Shown: positions 1-9,300, numbered from the stretch's first letter. The stretch: DNA of 64,000 nt from Microcoleus sp. bin38.metabat.b11b12b14.051 (GCF_013299165.1 NZ_JAAFKD010000015.1:62001-126000); one strand, 5' to 3'. Translations and numbers: made by a program. The notes: generated by a model from the sequence alone, not told the origin.

Positions 1-602
1 GAATCTCCCACCATCAAAGTCGCCGCCGGGTTTACTCCCAGTTTTTCGCAAGCTTGCAAAAACAATCTCGGATCGGGTTTATTAAGTTCCGTTGAATCCA
101 CACCCATTTCTAACTGAATCCATTCGCTTAATGCGTGATGTTTCACAAAATTTTGCACAGCAGCAGTCGTAGCAGCAGAAAGAATTCCCAGTTTTAAACC
201 CGCTTCCGAAAACTCTTTGATAACTTCCAAGCAGCCGACAAACATCGGAGAAGAAGCACTACTTTTAAACATTTGGTCAGCTTCATCAAAAGCCCGACGC
301 GCAATAGTTAAAGATTCCAACCATCCCCTGCCAGTTTCAGCGATATATCCCGCCGCCACAATCTCATTTTCTCTGCGACTACCGACGGCCATCAAGCCTG
401 TGGGGTCAATGTTAGCACCTTCGATACCGAAAGCCATTTGTAAAGGCTCTCCAACGCCAGGAATTTGAGCATCTGCGAGGCGCGATCGCTTAATTCCCAA
501 TAATCGCAATAACTCCTGAGAATCCTCTAGAGTGCCGTCTTTGTCGAAGATTACGGCTTCGATATTTGAGAAGGTAATGCCCCGACATTTAATAGTTACC
601 AA
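1..602 (-). CDS. HAD-superfamily hydrolase, 3' end outside window
   Basis: The reading frame is open from a TTG codon at 602 to the window edge, so about 200 N-terminal residues are present and the C-terminus is missing. The start region reads VTIKCRGITFSNIEAVIFDKDGTLE. This contains HAD motif I (DKDGT: nucleophile Asp and acid/base Asp two residues later). Motif II lies near LGILSAATT and the start of motif IV near MVGDS at the window edge. The family is haloacid dehalogenase-like phosphatases of the phosphoglycolate phosphatase/beta-phosphoglucomutase type; the substrate cannot be told from sequence. TTG is chosen because the conserved strand before DKDGT needs the residues it adds and no ATG lies upstream in frame before the repeats. 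The intergenic space upstream holds the 91-bp array. Confidence 0.85.
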   Translation of the reverse strand, partial: MVTIKCRGITFSNIEAVIFDKDGTLEDSQELLRLLGIKRSRLADAQIPGVGEPLQMAFGIEGANIDPTGLMAVGSRRENEIVAAGYIAETGRGWLESLTIARRAFDEADQMFKSSASSPMFVGCLEVIKEFSEAGLKLGILSAATTAAVQNFVKHHALSEWIQLEMGVDSTELNKPDPRLFLQACEKLGVNPAATLMVGD

Positions 603-1362
603 GAATTTGAACTCCAGAGTTTATATATTTTTTGTATTGTCTCATGTTGTGTTCTTTTTGGCAATTATTTTTAGATAACACGGCGGTTGAAACCGCGTCT
701 ACACAAACAATGTCCGCATAAGACGGCGGTTGAAACCGCGTCTACACAAACGATGTCCGCCTCCGCGGACTGAAGAAAAAAAAGGTAATTTTAAACGTCA
801 TTCTTGAACCCGCGGAGGCGGGTTTCGTTTGTGTCGCCGCGGTTTCAACCGCCGGGTTTCCTATGTATCGCCGCAGTTTCAACCGCCGATTTTCTTCAAC
901 CCGCGGAGGCGGGTTTTGTTTGTGTCGCCGCGGTTTCAACCGCCGGGTTTTGTTTGTATCGCCGCAGTTTCAACCACCGATTTTCTTCAACCCGCGGAGG
1001 CGGGTTTTGTTTGTGTCGCCGCGGTTTCAACCGCCGGGTTTTGTTTGTATCGCCGCAGTTTCAACCACCGATTTTCTTCAACCCGCGGAGGCGGGTTTCG
1101 TTTGTGTCGCCGCGGTTTCAACCGCCGGGTTTCCTATGTATCACCGCGGTTTCAACCGCCGATTTTCTTCAACCCGCGGAGGCGGGTTTTGTTTGTGTCG
1201 CCGCGGTTTCAACCGCCGGGTTTCCTATGTATCGCCGCAGTTTCAACCGCCGATTCTCTTCAACCCGCGGAGGCGGGTTTTGTTTATGTCGCCGCGGTTT
1301 CAACCGCCGAGTTTCCTATGTATCGCCGCGGTTTCAACCGCCGAGTCTTATCTCAAAATAAT
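603..1362. repeat. 91-bp tandem hairpin array
   Basis: No gene. Two short palindromic copies (GGCGGTTGAAACCGCGTC) lie at 682-745. They are followed by units in which the core CCCGCGGAGGCGGG recurs at 809, 900, 991, 1082, 1173 and 1264, exactly 91 bp apart. Each unit also holds GCCGCGGTTTCAACCGCCG, itself a near-palindrome, so every unit can fold into two hairpins. Copies differ by a few substitutions (tatcgccgcag/tatcaccgcgg, cgtttg/tgtttg). Long open frames cross the array in three frames, but they are translations of the repeat and are not considered genes. The array ends at the stop codon of the kinase gene, which is transcribed toward it. Confidence 0.9.
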
Positions 1363-4158
1363 TCAAAATCGTCCTGCTAAATTGGCGACAATTAATGCTA
1401 ATTGAATAGGCTTCATAGGCTTAGCAATATGTGCTTGAAAACCCGCTGCGATCGCCCTTTCGCGTTCTTTATCCCCAGCATACGCAGTCAGCGCCACCGC
1501 TGGGATTTCTCCTCCGGCTGACGCAGCAAGGGTTCGCACCTCTCGAATCAAAGAATACCCATCTTCTTCTGGCATCCCGATATCCGAGATTAGCACGTCA
1601 TATCTGCCCGGATTCTCAATCAAAGCCGCGATCGCACTTCTAGCAGATGCAACTGCCAAAACCTCCGCCCCGTAGCCTTCGAGCACAAATTCTAAGAGCT
1701 CGCAGGTATCAACCAGATCGTCCACAACTAAAATGTGCAAACCCTCCAAAGAAGGGACATCATTACTCGGTATATTTACAGACGCAAATATAGTTGGCTG
1801 TAAATCGATCGCCTCTGTCAACACTTGAGTCAACTCTCCCAACGGCAATCTCATCGTAATTGTAGTTCCTTGTCCCTCACCCGGACTTTCTGCTTGCACC
1901 GTTCCCCCGTGCAATTCTACCAGATGACGCACGATCGACAAACCCAATCCCAGCCCTTGATTAGTCTTCGTACTGCTAGAATCGCCTTGATGGAAACGAT
2001 TGAAAATATACGGTAAAAATTCGGCACTAATCCCTTTTCCTGTGTCCTTGACTTGGAGTTGAGCGCGATCGTCGATCGACTCCAATGCAATTTCCACTCG
2101 TCCCCCCGCAGGAGTAAACTTAATCGCATTAGATAGCAGATTCCACACAACTTGTTGCAAGCGAGCAGCATCACCTAGAACAGCCGTAGAACTCAACTGC
2201 GAAACAATTTTAATGTTTTTAGCATCCGCTGATAATTGCACCCCATCAATCGCAGCTTGCACCACTAACTGGAGATCGATCGGACTGCTATCGAGATCCA
2301 GTTTGCCGCTCGTAATCCTGGCAATATCCAGCATATCTTCGATTAACCGAGATTGCGCCCTCGCGCTGCGATCGATCACCTCTAAACCGCGAGTAACTGC
2401 TGCTTCCTTAAGCTTGCCGGATTGCAGCAGTTGCGCCCACCCCAGGATCGGAGTCAGGGGATTGCGGAGCTCGTGGGAGAGATTCGCCAGAAATTCATCC
2501 TTAGCACGGTTGGCGCTTTCTGCTTGTTGGCGAGCTAACTTTTCTTGCTGCAATAACTGCGATCGCTCTATTTCAAACTGCTTGCGATCGCTGATATCCT
2601 CGATCGACAACAGAATCATTAAAGCTTGGTCTTCTCCTTCAAGTTTACAAGCATTCAGCAGCATAGTTTTCTGCCCAATCTGCTCAAATACGTGATCCAA
2701 CTCAAAGTTGTGTAGCTCAACATCACTCACCAGAATATCTTCCAAGATCGATCGCAATTTCGGAATATTCCACTGCCCGTTTCCTAGCTCAAACAGCGAA
2801 CATTTCGCCGTTTCTGACTGTGAAACCTCAAACGTTGTATAGAACGATCGATTTGCTGTGTTCACTCGGAAATCAGCATCTAGCGCGACTAAAGGCGTTT
2901 GCACCGTTTCTACGATAATTTCAGCGTAATTTCGCGCCTGCTCTAAAATTATGGCACTGCGTTTAAGAGCATCAATATCAATTAGAACCATAACCACACC
3001 GTCAATCTGGTTTTCCGTAGTGCGGTAAGGACAAATACGCAGATTATACCAATATCCCGCTTGAGTTTGAACTTCTTGTTCTTGCGTATTCAGAGTCTGA
3101 ATTACCTGCAAAATCATCTGTTCCAAGTCAGGAATATTCAGAGTCGTGCGGATGTCGCTAAAGGGTCGTCCCACATCTGTGGGAATCAGATTAAATAGTC
3201 GCTGCGCGGTTGGTGTAAAGCGTCGAATCTGTAAATCGTTTGCCAGCATTAAGACTGGAATATTGATACTAGACAGCAAATTTGTGAGATCGTTATTGAC
3301 CAGGTTTTGTTCGGCATTTCGGTTGCAAAGTTCATCGTTAGTAGTGATCAGTTCCTCATTAGTCGCTTGAATCTCTTCTTTCGCCGTTTCTAGTTCCTCG
3401 TTGGTGCTTTGCAATTCCTCGTTGCTCGAAAGGATTTCTTCGTTCGCAACTTTGAGGTCTTGGTTGAGATTTTCGTGTTCCTCAATCACCGCTTCCAGGT
3501 GCGCTTGAGCCGCAGTTTTTTCTTGATTAGCGGTGGCAAGTGCCTCTCTCAGTCGCTCATTTTCACGAGCTAAATCATCTTGCTCGCAGCTTTCTGAAAT
3601 GACGGTGCCAAAGTCGCTCGCCCTCGGTAAAGCCTCTTCAAACACCACCAAAAAGTAGCGTATTGCGACGGTTTTCGACTGGAACGGCATCACCTCAAAA
3701 TTGACCATAGTCGATCGCCCGCCCGCCTCAACAGAAACCCCTTCTTTCCTCGTGTTCGCGTTCTGTGTTTGTGCCTGATAAATCGCGGTGCGAAGCTCAA
3801 CCAGCAACCCTTTCCTTGCCACGATCAGCAAGTTTAAGTCCGGCGTTCCGGCTGCCACTTTAAAGTAAGGATCGATGTCTCCCCGCACTTGCAGGATTTG
3901 CATCTGCTCGTTGACAACCACACTAGCTGGGGCATAGCGATGCAAAATGAGTTGCTCAGTTTCTTGCTGTAAGTCGAAGCTATTCGTAAAATTTTCATTC
4001 ATTCGCTGCCTTTCAGCTACTTTAACAACGGGATAGGAACTGGGCGTAAAAGAAAAAGTGGGACGAGTCACACTCAACTTTTTGGTATAAATTTTAGACT
4101 TTTTATGAACAGAAGTAAACAAGTACGAACATTTTCCGGTACTATCAGAAGTACCCAA
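1363..4158 (-). CDS. 3' fragment of CheB/CheR fusion: PAS - histidine kinase - receiver
   Basis: This 931-codon frame has no proper start. Its first residues (LLLGTSDSTG ... HKKSKIYTKK) are the C-terminal end of a CheR methyltransferase domain, and the frame begins at an internal TTG. Then follow a linker, a long coiled coil (about 195-285, with repeated NEEL/TNEEL), two PAS-like domains (about 295-400 and 410-525), HisKA with SHELRNP (His about 562), a HATPase (about 655-780, GLGLGLSIV) and a receiver domain (about 805-925, ILVVDD and ISDIGMPEEDGY). Such proteins normally continue directly from CheB-CheR; here the upstream half is a separate frame at 4492-5856. Inferred role: multidomain sensor kinase with a chemotaxis-type methyl-esterase/transferase front end. 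Whether it is translated alone is unknown; treat as half of a broken or split gene. Confidence 0.8.
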   Translation of the reverse strand: MGTSDSTGKCSYLFTSVHKKSKIYTKKLSVTRPTFSFTPSSYPVVKVAERQRMNENFTNSFDLQQETEQLILHRYAPASVVVNEQMQILQVRGDIDPYFKVAAGTPDLNLLIVARKGLLVELRTAIYQAQTQNANTRKEGVSVEAGGRSTMVNFEVMPFQSKTVAIRYFLVVFEEALPRASDFGTVISESCEQDDLARENERLREALATANQEKTAAQAHLEAVIEEHENLNQDLKVANEEILSSNEELQSTNEELETAKEEIQATNEELITTNDELCNRNAEQNLVNNDLTNLLSSINIPVLMLANDLQIRRFTPTAQRLFNLIPTDVGRPFSDIRTTLNIPDLEQMILQVIQTLNTQEQEVQTQAGYWYNLRICPYRTTENQIDGVVMVLIDIDALKRSAIILEQARNYAEIIVETVQTPLVALDADFRVNTANRSFYTTFEVSQSETAKCSLFELGNGQWNIPKLRSILEDILVSDVELHNFELDHVFEQIGQKTMLLNACKLEGEDQALMILLSIEDISDRKQFEIERSQLLQQEKLARQQAESANRAKDEFLANLSHELRNPLTPILGWAQLLQSGKLKEAAVTRGLEVIDRSARAQSRLIEDMLDIARITSGKLDLDSSPIDLQLVVQAAIDGVQLSADAKNIKIVSQLSSTAVLGDAARLQQVVWNLLSNAIKFTPAGGRVEIALESIDDRAQLQVKDTGKGISAEFLPYIFNRFHQGDSSSTKTNQGLGLGLSIVRHLVELHGGTVQAESPGEGQGTTITMRLPLGELTQVLTEAIDLQPTIFASVNIPSNDVPSLEGLHILVVDDLVDTCELLEFVLEGYGAEVLAVASARSAIAALIENPGRYDVLISDIGMPEEDGYSLIREVRTLAASAGGEIPAVALTAYAGDKERERAIAAGFQAHIAKPMKPIQLALIVANLAGRF

Positions 4159-4491
4159 CAGCAGAAATCCTGTTGAGTTAAGACTGTAGTCAGGAACTCA
4201 GGTCTAAAGACACTGAGCTTGCAAGAGAAATCGAGTAAGCTATTCTGACCAGCCTAAGACTTTCGAGGTCTACGTTATTTGGGTCACGATACCGGAGAAT
4301 GCGACGCTAGTTTTCCGCTCTATCGTTAGTAGTTAAACAGTCTTAAAGTCACTGAGACAGTGCTGCTAGCCGAAAAAGCCCTTATAACATTGGCGAAGCG
4401 AACATTACCCCGCAAGGGAGTCCAACAAAGGCAACCATTATGCGTACAGGATTGTGAAGCTTGAAATGGTAATTGTCCCATTGAAAGTACA
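4159..4491 (-). other. Insertion splitting the CheR domain, possible degenerate group II intron
   Basis: About 330 bp with stops in all useful frames separates the two halves of one CheB/CheR/kinase gene. On the minus strand the CheR frame is intact until ...PPFSKID, then reads ESFHYRLGIAWLG and stops. The CheR frame resumes at about 4190 with DYSLNSTGFLLLGTSDSTG. Roughly 22 conserved CheR residues (the LISCRN block) are missing before FHY. The inserted sequence begins near GTGTAC (about 4504) and contains several short stems, e.g. GTCTCAGTGAC at about 4350. The look is that of structured RNA, and GTGTA is close to the GTGYG start of group II introns. No domain V, reverse transcriptase or terminal inverted repeats were seen, so the intron idea is only a hypothesis. 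Confidence 0.5.
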
Positions 4492-5856
4492 TTACAAAAG
4501 TACACCTAGCCAAGCAATCCCAAGGCGGTAATGGAAAGATTCATCTATCTTGGAAAAAGGCGGATCGCTACCTAAGTCTTGTCGCGCAAATACACACAAT
4601 TCGCGGACTGCCTTACTGATTCTATAGCTACCTCCTTCTTGGGGAATAAAGAAGCGAGTACGTCTCTCTGGTGAAACATCTACCATCTGGTTTTCTAAGT
4701 AAACGCCAGACCTCGCTTTACAGATCGCCCCTTCACTAATATCCGTAGCAAAAATCTGGATCGGCGGCGGAATAACTCGATCGCTCAAAAACTCTAACAA
4801 ACAAATGGCGATCGAATAAACTTCTTCACCAGTCGAACATCCCGCCACCCAAATCCGAATTGGCACCTTTGCCGATTTATTTTCGGTAATCGTGGGAAAA
4901 ACCAGCTTTTTCAACTTATTAAAGACTTCGGAATCGCGAAAGAAACTGGTAACATGAATCAGAATTTCTTCATATAGGGCTTTGACTTCAGCCGAATTCT
5001 CTCGCAGATATTGAGCGTAAGCATCCAAACTCTCTAGCTTGTACAACACCATCCGGCGCTGGATGCGTCGAGCGATAGTAGTGCGTTTGTAGTGAGTAAA
5101 ATCAACGCCTGTCGTCGATTTCAGCACCCCAAAAATAGTAGCCAGGACATCTTCGTGTGCGGGGGATTCCTCAACTATTGTCAGGGGAACCGAGCAAATG
5201 ATCGGGGGATTGCGACTATAGTTTGTCAATTCCTCGGCAATTTTTTCCGGTGTCAGAACAAAATCGACATTCCCTGTAGCCACAGCGGTATTCGGCATAC
5301 TATCGAATTTTGCCGTGTCTTGACATTGAGCAAAAGTCATGCCTCCGGCTGCTTTGATTGCCTTGATCCCCAGTGAACCATCTCCGTCTCCCCCGGATAA
5401 TACTACGGCGATCGCCTGATGTCCGCGATCGATCGCCAATGAGGTAAAAAACGCATCTCCCGGCATATATTTGCCATAAATCTTCTCGCGGGGAGATAGT
5501 CGCAGCACGCCTTTAGATAGCACCATCTTGGTGTTGGGGGGAATGACGTAGACTTGATTGGGCTCTACAGCCATGCCGTCTTGTGCCTCACAGACACGCA
5601 TTTGCGTCTGTCTGGCGAGAATCTGGGTGAGCAAACTCTTGTGATTGGGGTCTAAATGCTGAATCAGCACAAACGCCATACCCGTATCTATTGGTAAATG
5701 GCTGAGTAACTCGGTGAATGCTTCCAACCCTCCTGCTGAGGCGGCAATCCCCACAATCGGAAACGGGGCATCGGTTGTAACTAATTGTTCGATGTCTAGG
5801 GTGGCTGGGGCGATCGATTCAGGTGTATTTTCAGGAGACGATTGATTAGAAGTCAT
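4492..5856 (-). CDS. 5' fragment of CheB/CheR fusion: methylesterase plus truncated methyltransferase
   Basis: The CheB-like methylesterase domain (about 35-215) has its catalytic triad signatures: Ser in IAASAGGLEAF, His in IQHLDPNHKS, Asp in SGGDGDGSLG. A CheR methyltransferase follows, with its N-terminal helix bundle (FTHYKRTTIARRIQRRM) and SAM-binding motif WVAGCSTGEEVYS. The frame runs out after PPFSKID, before the conserved LISCRN segment, and ends 16 codons later. The ATG at 5856 (MTSNQSSPEN) is preferred to the one 36 bp upstream. CheB and CheR normally act on Gln/Glu residues of chemoreceptors; in this fusion family they are thought to regulate the attached kinase. The CheR domain is probably non-functional as it stands, while CheB looks intact. 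Confidence 0.8.
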   Translation of the reverse strand: MTSNQSSPENTPESIAPATLDIEQLVTTDAPFPIVGIAASAGGLEAFTELLSHLPIDTGMAFVLIQHLDPNHKSLLTQILARQTQMRVCEAQDGMAVEPNQVYVIPPNTKMVLSKGVLRLSPREKIYGKYMPGDAFFTSLAIDRGHQAIAVVLSGGDGDGSLGIKAIKAAGGMTFAQCQDTAKFDSMPNTAVATGNVDFVLTPEKIAEELTNYSRNPPIICSVPLTIVEESPAHEDVLATIFGVLKSTTGVDFTHYKRTTIARRIQRRMVLYKLESLDAYAQYLRENSAEVKALYEEILIHVTSFFRDSEVFNKLKKLVFPTITENKSAKVPIRIWVAGCSTGEEVYSIAICLLEFLSDRVIPPPIQIFATDISEGAICKARSGVYLENQMVDVSPERRTRFFIPQEGGSYRISKAVRELCVFARQDLGSDPPFSKIDESFHYRLGIAWLGVLL

Positions 5857-6184
5857 GGTTTTAAATCCTATACCCCAGCTATTTCGCAGCAAATGTATCT
5901 GTTGACTGCGCGGCTGAGTAATTCGGACGATTTTTAGTAGAGCTTAAGTTAGTACAATTACGCAAGTAGCTTAAGGATGAGGTGTAGCTTTGGAGCGATC
6001 GGATTAGGGCGATCGAACAACTCTATCTGCTGTTGCCCAGATTACAACGAGAGGCTGGCAACAATCAGGTATATTTGCTTACCTAATTAGCTTTTTTTCA
6101 GCGGCGCGATCGGTAGACAGCGCTATTACAGATTCCGTGTTAATTCTAGCAGTAAAAACGACTTGTGGCTTTTATATTCCCTTT
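5857..6184. other. Gene-free stretch upstream of the CheB fragment
   Basis: This is the presumed promoter region of the CheB/CheR gene. I see no open frame with coding character and no clear promoter consensus. Confidence 0.4.
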
Positions 6185-6261
6185 GAAATTGTAAATTGTA
6201 AATTGTAAATTGTAAATTGTAAATTGTAAATTGTAAATTGTAAATTGTAAATTGTAAATTG
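6185..6261. repeat. Heptanucleotide STRR (ATTGTAA)n
   Basis: About ten perfect head-to-tail copies of the 7-bp unit ATTGTAA. Short tandemly repeated repetitive sequences with 7-bp units are known from filamentous cyanobacteria. Confidence 0.95.
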
Positions 6262-6295
6262 TTCCCAATTTTAAGTCTATTAACGAGTAGAAAAA

Positions 6296-6722
6296 TGGCA
6301 TTACCGTGTCCATAATTCCCTTAGGGAAAAGGCATTCTCGTGTCCACAATTACTATAGAAAAACATCATTGCCATGTCTATCATCCCCGTAGGGACACGG
6401 CATTGCCGTGTCCTCTCCTACCGTGTCGTTGCCAATCAGGAGACGGCAATGCCGTGTCCCTACAGATATCCTACAGGTAGGGAAACGGCACTGCCGTCTC
6501 CTCTTCCCGTGTCGTTGCCAATCAGCAATGCCGTGTCCCTACAGATATCCTACGGGTAGGGACACGGCACTGCCGTGTCCTCTCCTACCCTGTCCCTACA
6601 GATATCCTACGGGTAGGGAAACGGCATTGCCGTGTCCTCTCCTACCCTGTCGTTGCCAATGATGAGACGGCAATGCCGTGTCCCTACAGATATCCTACGG
6701 GTAGAAGAACGGCAGTGCCGTC
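6296..6722. repeat. Irregular array of GACACGGCA-TGCCGTGTC palindromes
   Basis: At least seven copies of a palindrome of type GGACACGGCATTGCCGTGTC, several joined by TCCCTACAGATATCCTAC and its near-complement GTAGGGA. Spacing is irregular (roughly 60-85 bp), unlike the fixed-period arrays elsewhere in the window. Copies vary (GAAACGGCA, AGACGGCA). No gene is supported here. Confidence 0.85.
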
Positions 6723-6826
6723 GATTGAATTTAGGGATTTTGTTTCTTAGACGAATCCTACGAATACTGTTGTATAAGCTTGGAAAAAGAGTATAACTAA
6801 TTATTAATAATTGACACATTAAAGAC

Positions 6827-6854
6827 AAAAAAAGAGGGACAATTCCCTCTTTTA
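6827..6854 (-). terminator. Intrinsic terminator of rps1
   Basis: On the minus strand, AAAAGAGGGAATTGTCCCTC forms a stem of about 11 bp followed by a T-run. It lies about 20 bp after the rps1 stop codon, the expected place and shape for a Rho-independent terminator. Confidence 0.8.
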
Positions 6855-6872
6855 ATCACAGTGACTGCAATG

Positions 6873-8015
6873 TTATTCGACCGTCGCAGCAGGGATTTCT
6901 TCCTCTACTACTTCCGGTGCGGCTTCTGCTGCTACTTCCGGTGTGGCTTCTGCTGTTACTTCCGGTGTGGCTTCTGCTGCTACTTCTGGTGCGGCTTCTG
7001 CTGCTACTTCTGGTTCGTCCTCTTCCATTGCTGAGGGCACATCTTCGAGTATTTCGTCGGATGTGTCATCAACATCAGTTGATTCTACAGGAATGTCCAT
7101 ACCAGCTTTAGCTTGCTTTTGAGCGAGCATTTTCTCGCGGAACTTAGCTGCCATTTCCTCAGCTTTTTCGTACACCAATTCGCGATTTTTGACCATCGCG
7201 CCCGGTTCCGGTTCCAACTGCTTGGTGGAGAGAGAAATCCGGCCTCTCTCAGCATCCAAGTCAATGATCATCACTTTCACTTCGTCGTTGACATTGAAGA
7301 CGCTATGAGGCGTATCGATGTGATCGTGCGAAATTTCTGAGATGTGCAGCAAGCCGCTGACGCCGCCGATGTCGATAAAGGCACCGTAGGGCTTGATGCC
7401 ACGCACTGTACCGATGACCACTTCCCCGACTTCGAGGCGGTTCATCTTGCGTTCGACTAAGGCGCGACGGTGACTCAAGACTAGGCGGTTGCGGTCTTCG
7501 TCTACCTCTAAGAATTTTAATGGCAATTCTTCGGCGACTAATTCTTCCTTCGGTTTGCGGGTACTGATGTGAGAACCGGGAATAAAGCCTCGCAATCCTT
7601 CAATTCTGACGAGTGCGCCGCCTCGGTTGGTGGCAAATACTTGCGATCGCACCGTAGCATCTTCTGCTTGCAGTTGTCGCACTCTTTCCCAGGCCCGCAT
7701 ATACTCGATGCGCCGGATGGACAGGGTTAATTGTCCGTCTTCGTTTTCATCGGTGAGGATGAAAAATTCTCTAGTTTCGTTTGATTGCAATACCTCTTCT
7801 GGGCTTTCCACTCGATTGATCGACATTTCCTGAATGGGAATGTACGCTGCTGTTTTAGCACCGATATCAATCAGAGCGCCCCTCGGTTCTATACTAAAAA
7901 CTGTACCCGCTACTACATCGCCCGGGCTAAAGTGATAGTCATATTTATCAAGTAGGGCTGCAAAATCCTCGTGAGTAAAGCCGATGTCTTTGACTGTGGT
8001 TTTGAGATTGACCAT
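6873..8015 (-). CDS. rps1: 30S ribosomal protein S1 with acidic repeat tail
   Basis: Ribosomal protein S1 binds mRNA on the 30S subunit and helps initiation. The 380 residues hold three S1 RNA-binding domains: about 31-100 (GDVVAGTVFSIEPRGALIDIG), about 118-185 (VRIEGLRGFIPGSHIS), and about 198-268 (GEVVIGTVRGIKPYGAFIDIG). Three domains is the short cyanobacterial/plastid form, not the six-domain E. coli form. The C-terminus is extended by an acidic low-complexity tail with four 8-residue repeats (PEVAAEAA, PEVAAEAT, PEVTAEAT, PEVAAEAA). Such tails vary in length between strains. It is the last gene of the group psbB-psbT-nrdR-rps1 on this strand and ends at a clear terminator. The start is the ATG giving MVNLKTTVKDIGFTHEDF, which matches the usual family N-terminus. 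Confidence 0.95.
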   Translation of the reverse strand: MVNLKTTVKDIGFTHEDFAALLDKYDYHFSPGDVVAGTVFSIEPRGALIDIGAKTAAYIPIQEMSINRVESPEEVLQSNETREFFILTDENEDGQLTLSIRRIEYMRAWERVRQLQAEDATVRSQVFATNRGGALVRIEGLRGFIPGSHISTRKPKEELVAEELPLKFLEVDEDRNRLVLSHRRALVERKMNRLEVGEVVIGTVRGIKPYGAFIDIGGVSGLLHISEISHDHIDTPHSVFNVNDEVKVMIIDLDAERGRISLSTKQLEPEPGAMVKNRELVYEKAEEMAAKFREKMLAQKQAKAGMDIPVESTDVDDTSDEILEDVPSAMEEDEPEVAAEAAPEVAAEATPEVTAEATPEVAAEAAPEVVEEEIPAATVE

Positions 8016-8282
8016 GCGAATAGTTTCCTAGGATTTCTCTCCTTCATGTTTTTCGTTTGTGCCGGCAGATATTAGAGATTTTGGTGAAAAAGCGGTTAAC
8101 TTCTTGCAAAATCTGTTACTAAAGTCAGTTTTTGCTAACTTTTGCCCGCTGCAACTGTGCATCCGGGCTCGCCACTGCTATTGCTGCAAACTCTGCGTTA
8201 AAACGTTTGATCTTAACATTCAGAGTCAAGTAAATTATTATAACTTACCCGCATACTGCTTTATAAATTAATTTCTCTGAGT

Positions 8283-8840
8283 TTAGCTGCCAGTAGCACA
8301 AGATGCGGGGCTTTCTCGATCGCACGCATCGGCAGCAGGCGTACCAGCCTCCAAATCAGAGGGAGTATCTTGATTCTGGATACAGTTGAGGGGATTTTGA
8401 AGGTGATTTAAGGTATCTACAAAATCTCGGATGCCTCGAAATTGTCGGTATACCGAGGCAAAACGGACGTAAGCGACTTCGCTGAGCGGGCGCAGGTGCA
8501 ACAGCACCAGTTCCCCAATTTCTGAGCTGGCAATTTCCCGGAGCGATCGACCCTGGAGTTGCGCTTCGATTTCTTCTGCGAGAGTTTCGAGGGCGCTGTT
8601 GGACAAACCTGTTTTTTCACAGGCCCGAACCAGTCCTCTGACTAATTTTGACCGATCGAATGATTCGCGCTTGGAGTCCCGCTTGATCACCGTTATCGGC
8701 ACAAATTCTATGCGTTCGTAGGTTGTGAAGCGGTGCTGACAGCTCAAACATTCGCGCCGCCGACGGATGCTTTGACCTGATTCGGCTGAACGCGATTCGA
8801 GAACGCGACTATTTGTGTGTTGGCAGGAGGAACAGCGCAT
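8283..8840 (-). CDS. nrdR: Transcriptional repressor NrdR
   Basis: NrdR is a zinc-ribbon/ATP-cone repressor of ribonucleotide reductase genes that senses dATP/ATP. The N-terminal zinc ribbon shows CSSC (Cys3, Cys6) and CLSC (about Cys31, Cys34). Between them lies [16 protein letters not shown], the typical basic linker. The ATP-cone spans about 49-139 ([20 protein letters not shown]). The family is about 150-170 residues; here an extra C-terminal tail of about 30 residues follows the conserved FVDTLNHL. It lies upstream of rps1 on the same strand with a 267-bp gap, and downstream of psbT. Confidence 0.95.
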   Translation of the reverse strand: MRCSSCQHTNSRVLESRSAESGQSIRRRRECLSCQHRFTTYERIEFVPITVIKRDSKRESFDRSKLVRGLVRACEKTGLSNSALETLAEEIEAQLQGRSLREIASSEIGELVLLHLRPLSEVAYVRFASVYRQFRGIRDFVDTLNHLQNPLNCIQNQDTPSDLEAGTPAADACDRESPASCATGS

Positions 8841-9204
8841 GATTGCTGATTTTAACTGGCGTTGCTAGCAAATTGCCATTCATCTAACCGCGCGGGGTCT
8901 GATCAATGGCTGGACTCTAAAAAATGACTGGGCATACACCGCCCAGGATGTGTGTCAAATTAAGCTAAAACCTACTTCTAGACTGCTGTTTGATGACTGG
9001 GATCGATCCCCCCTAACCCCCCTTAAGAAGGGGGGGACAAGAGCACCAAAGTCCCCCGACTATCAGGGGGGGGGACAGGAGTCTTCTCTCAAAGTCCCCC
9101 TTGCTTTCGGGGGATGCGAGGGGGATCGGGCCTCAGCTACAAACAAGAGATACAAAGGTTTTTAGACCTTTGTTGACACCCCTTGACCGCGGGCGTGTAG
9201 CTAA
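8841..9204. other. Intergenic region with C/G-run dispersed repeats
   Basis: No gene. From about 8998 to 9135 there are inverted C- and G-runs (CCCCCCTAACCCCCCTTAAG, then AAGGGGGGG, and a second CCCCCGACTATCAGGGGGGG). These form very GC-rich hairpins of a kind dispersed in many cyanobacterial genomes. Promoter signals for nrdR should lie at the 8841-8950 end but none is clear. Confidence 0.6.
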
Positions 9205-9300
9205 TTATTTGCCAATCCGGGGCGGTTCGCGAAAGGCGATCGCAAAAAATATCACGCCCAAGGCTAAAGCCAGCATCAAAATGTAAGCAACACTTTCCAT
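9205..9300 (-). CDS. psbT: Photosystem II reaction center protein T
   Basis: A 31-residue frame from ATG at 9300: MESVAYILMLALALGVIFF, then AIAFREPPRIGK, then TAA. This is the well-conserved PsbT sequence, a single transmembrane helix (about 3-23) with a short charged stromal tail. PsbT sits at the dimer interface of photosystem II and helps repair the acceptor side. It lies 145 bp after psbB on the same strand, the usual cyanobacterial and plastid order. The gap contains a strong hairpin, so psbT may depend on read-through or have its own promoter. Confidence 0.97.
   Translation of the reverse strand: MESVAYILMLALALGVIFFAIAFREPPRIGK

Noticed and set aside
804-1405. Three overlapping long frames with repeated VSPRFQPPGFLC-like peptides
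   Set aside because: They are translations of the 91-bp hairpin array in three frames; 91 is not a multiple of 3, so the frames rotate through the same peptides. No start signals or protein character.
4159-4491. Insertion as an IS or MITE
   Set aside because: No terminal inverted repeats or target duplication were found; intron or other structured element preferred as hypothesis.
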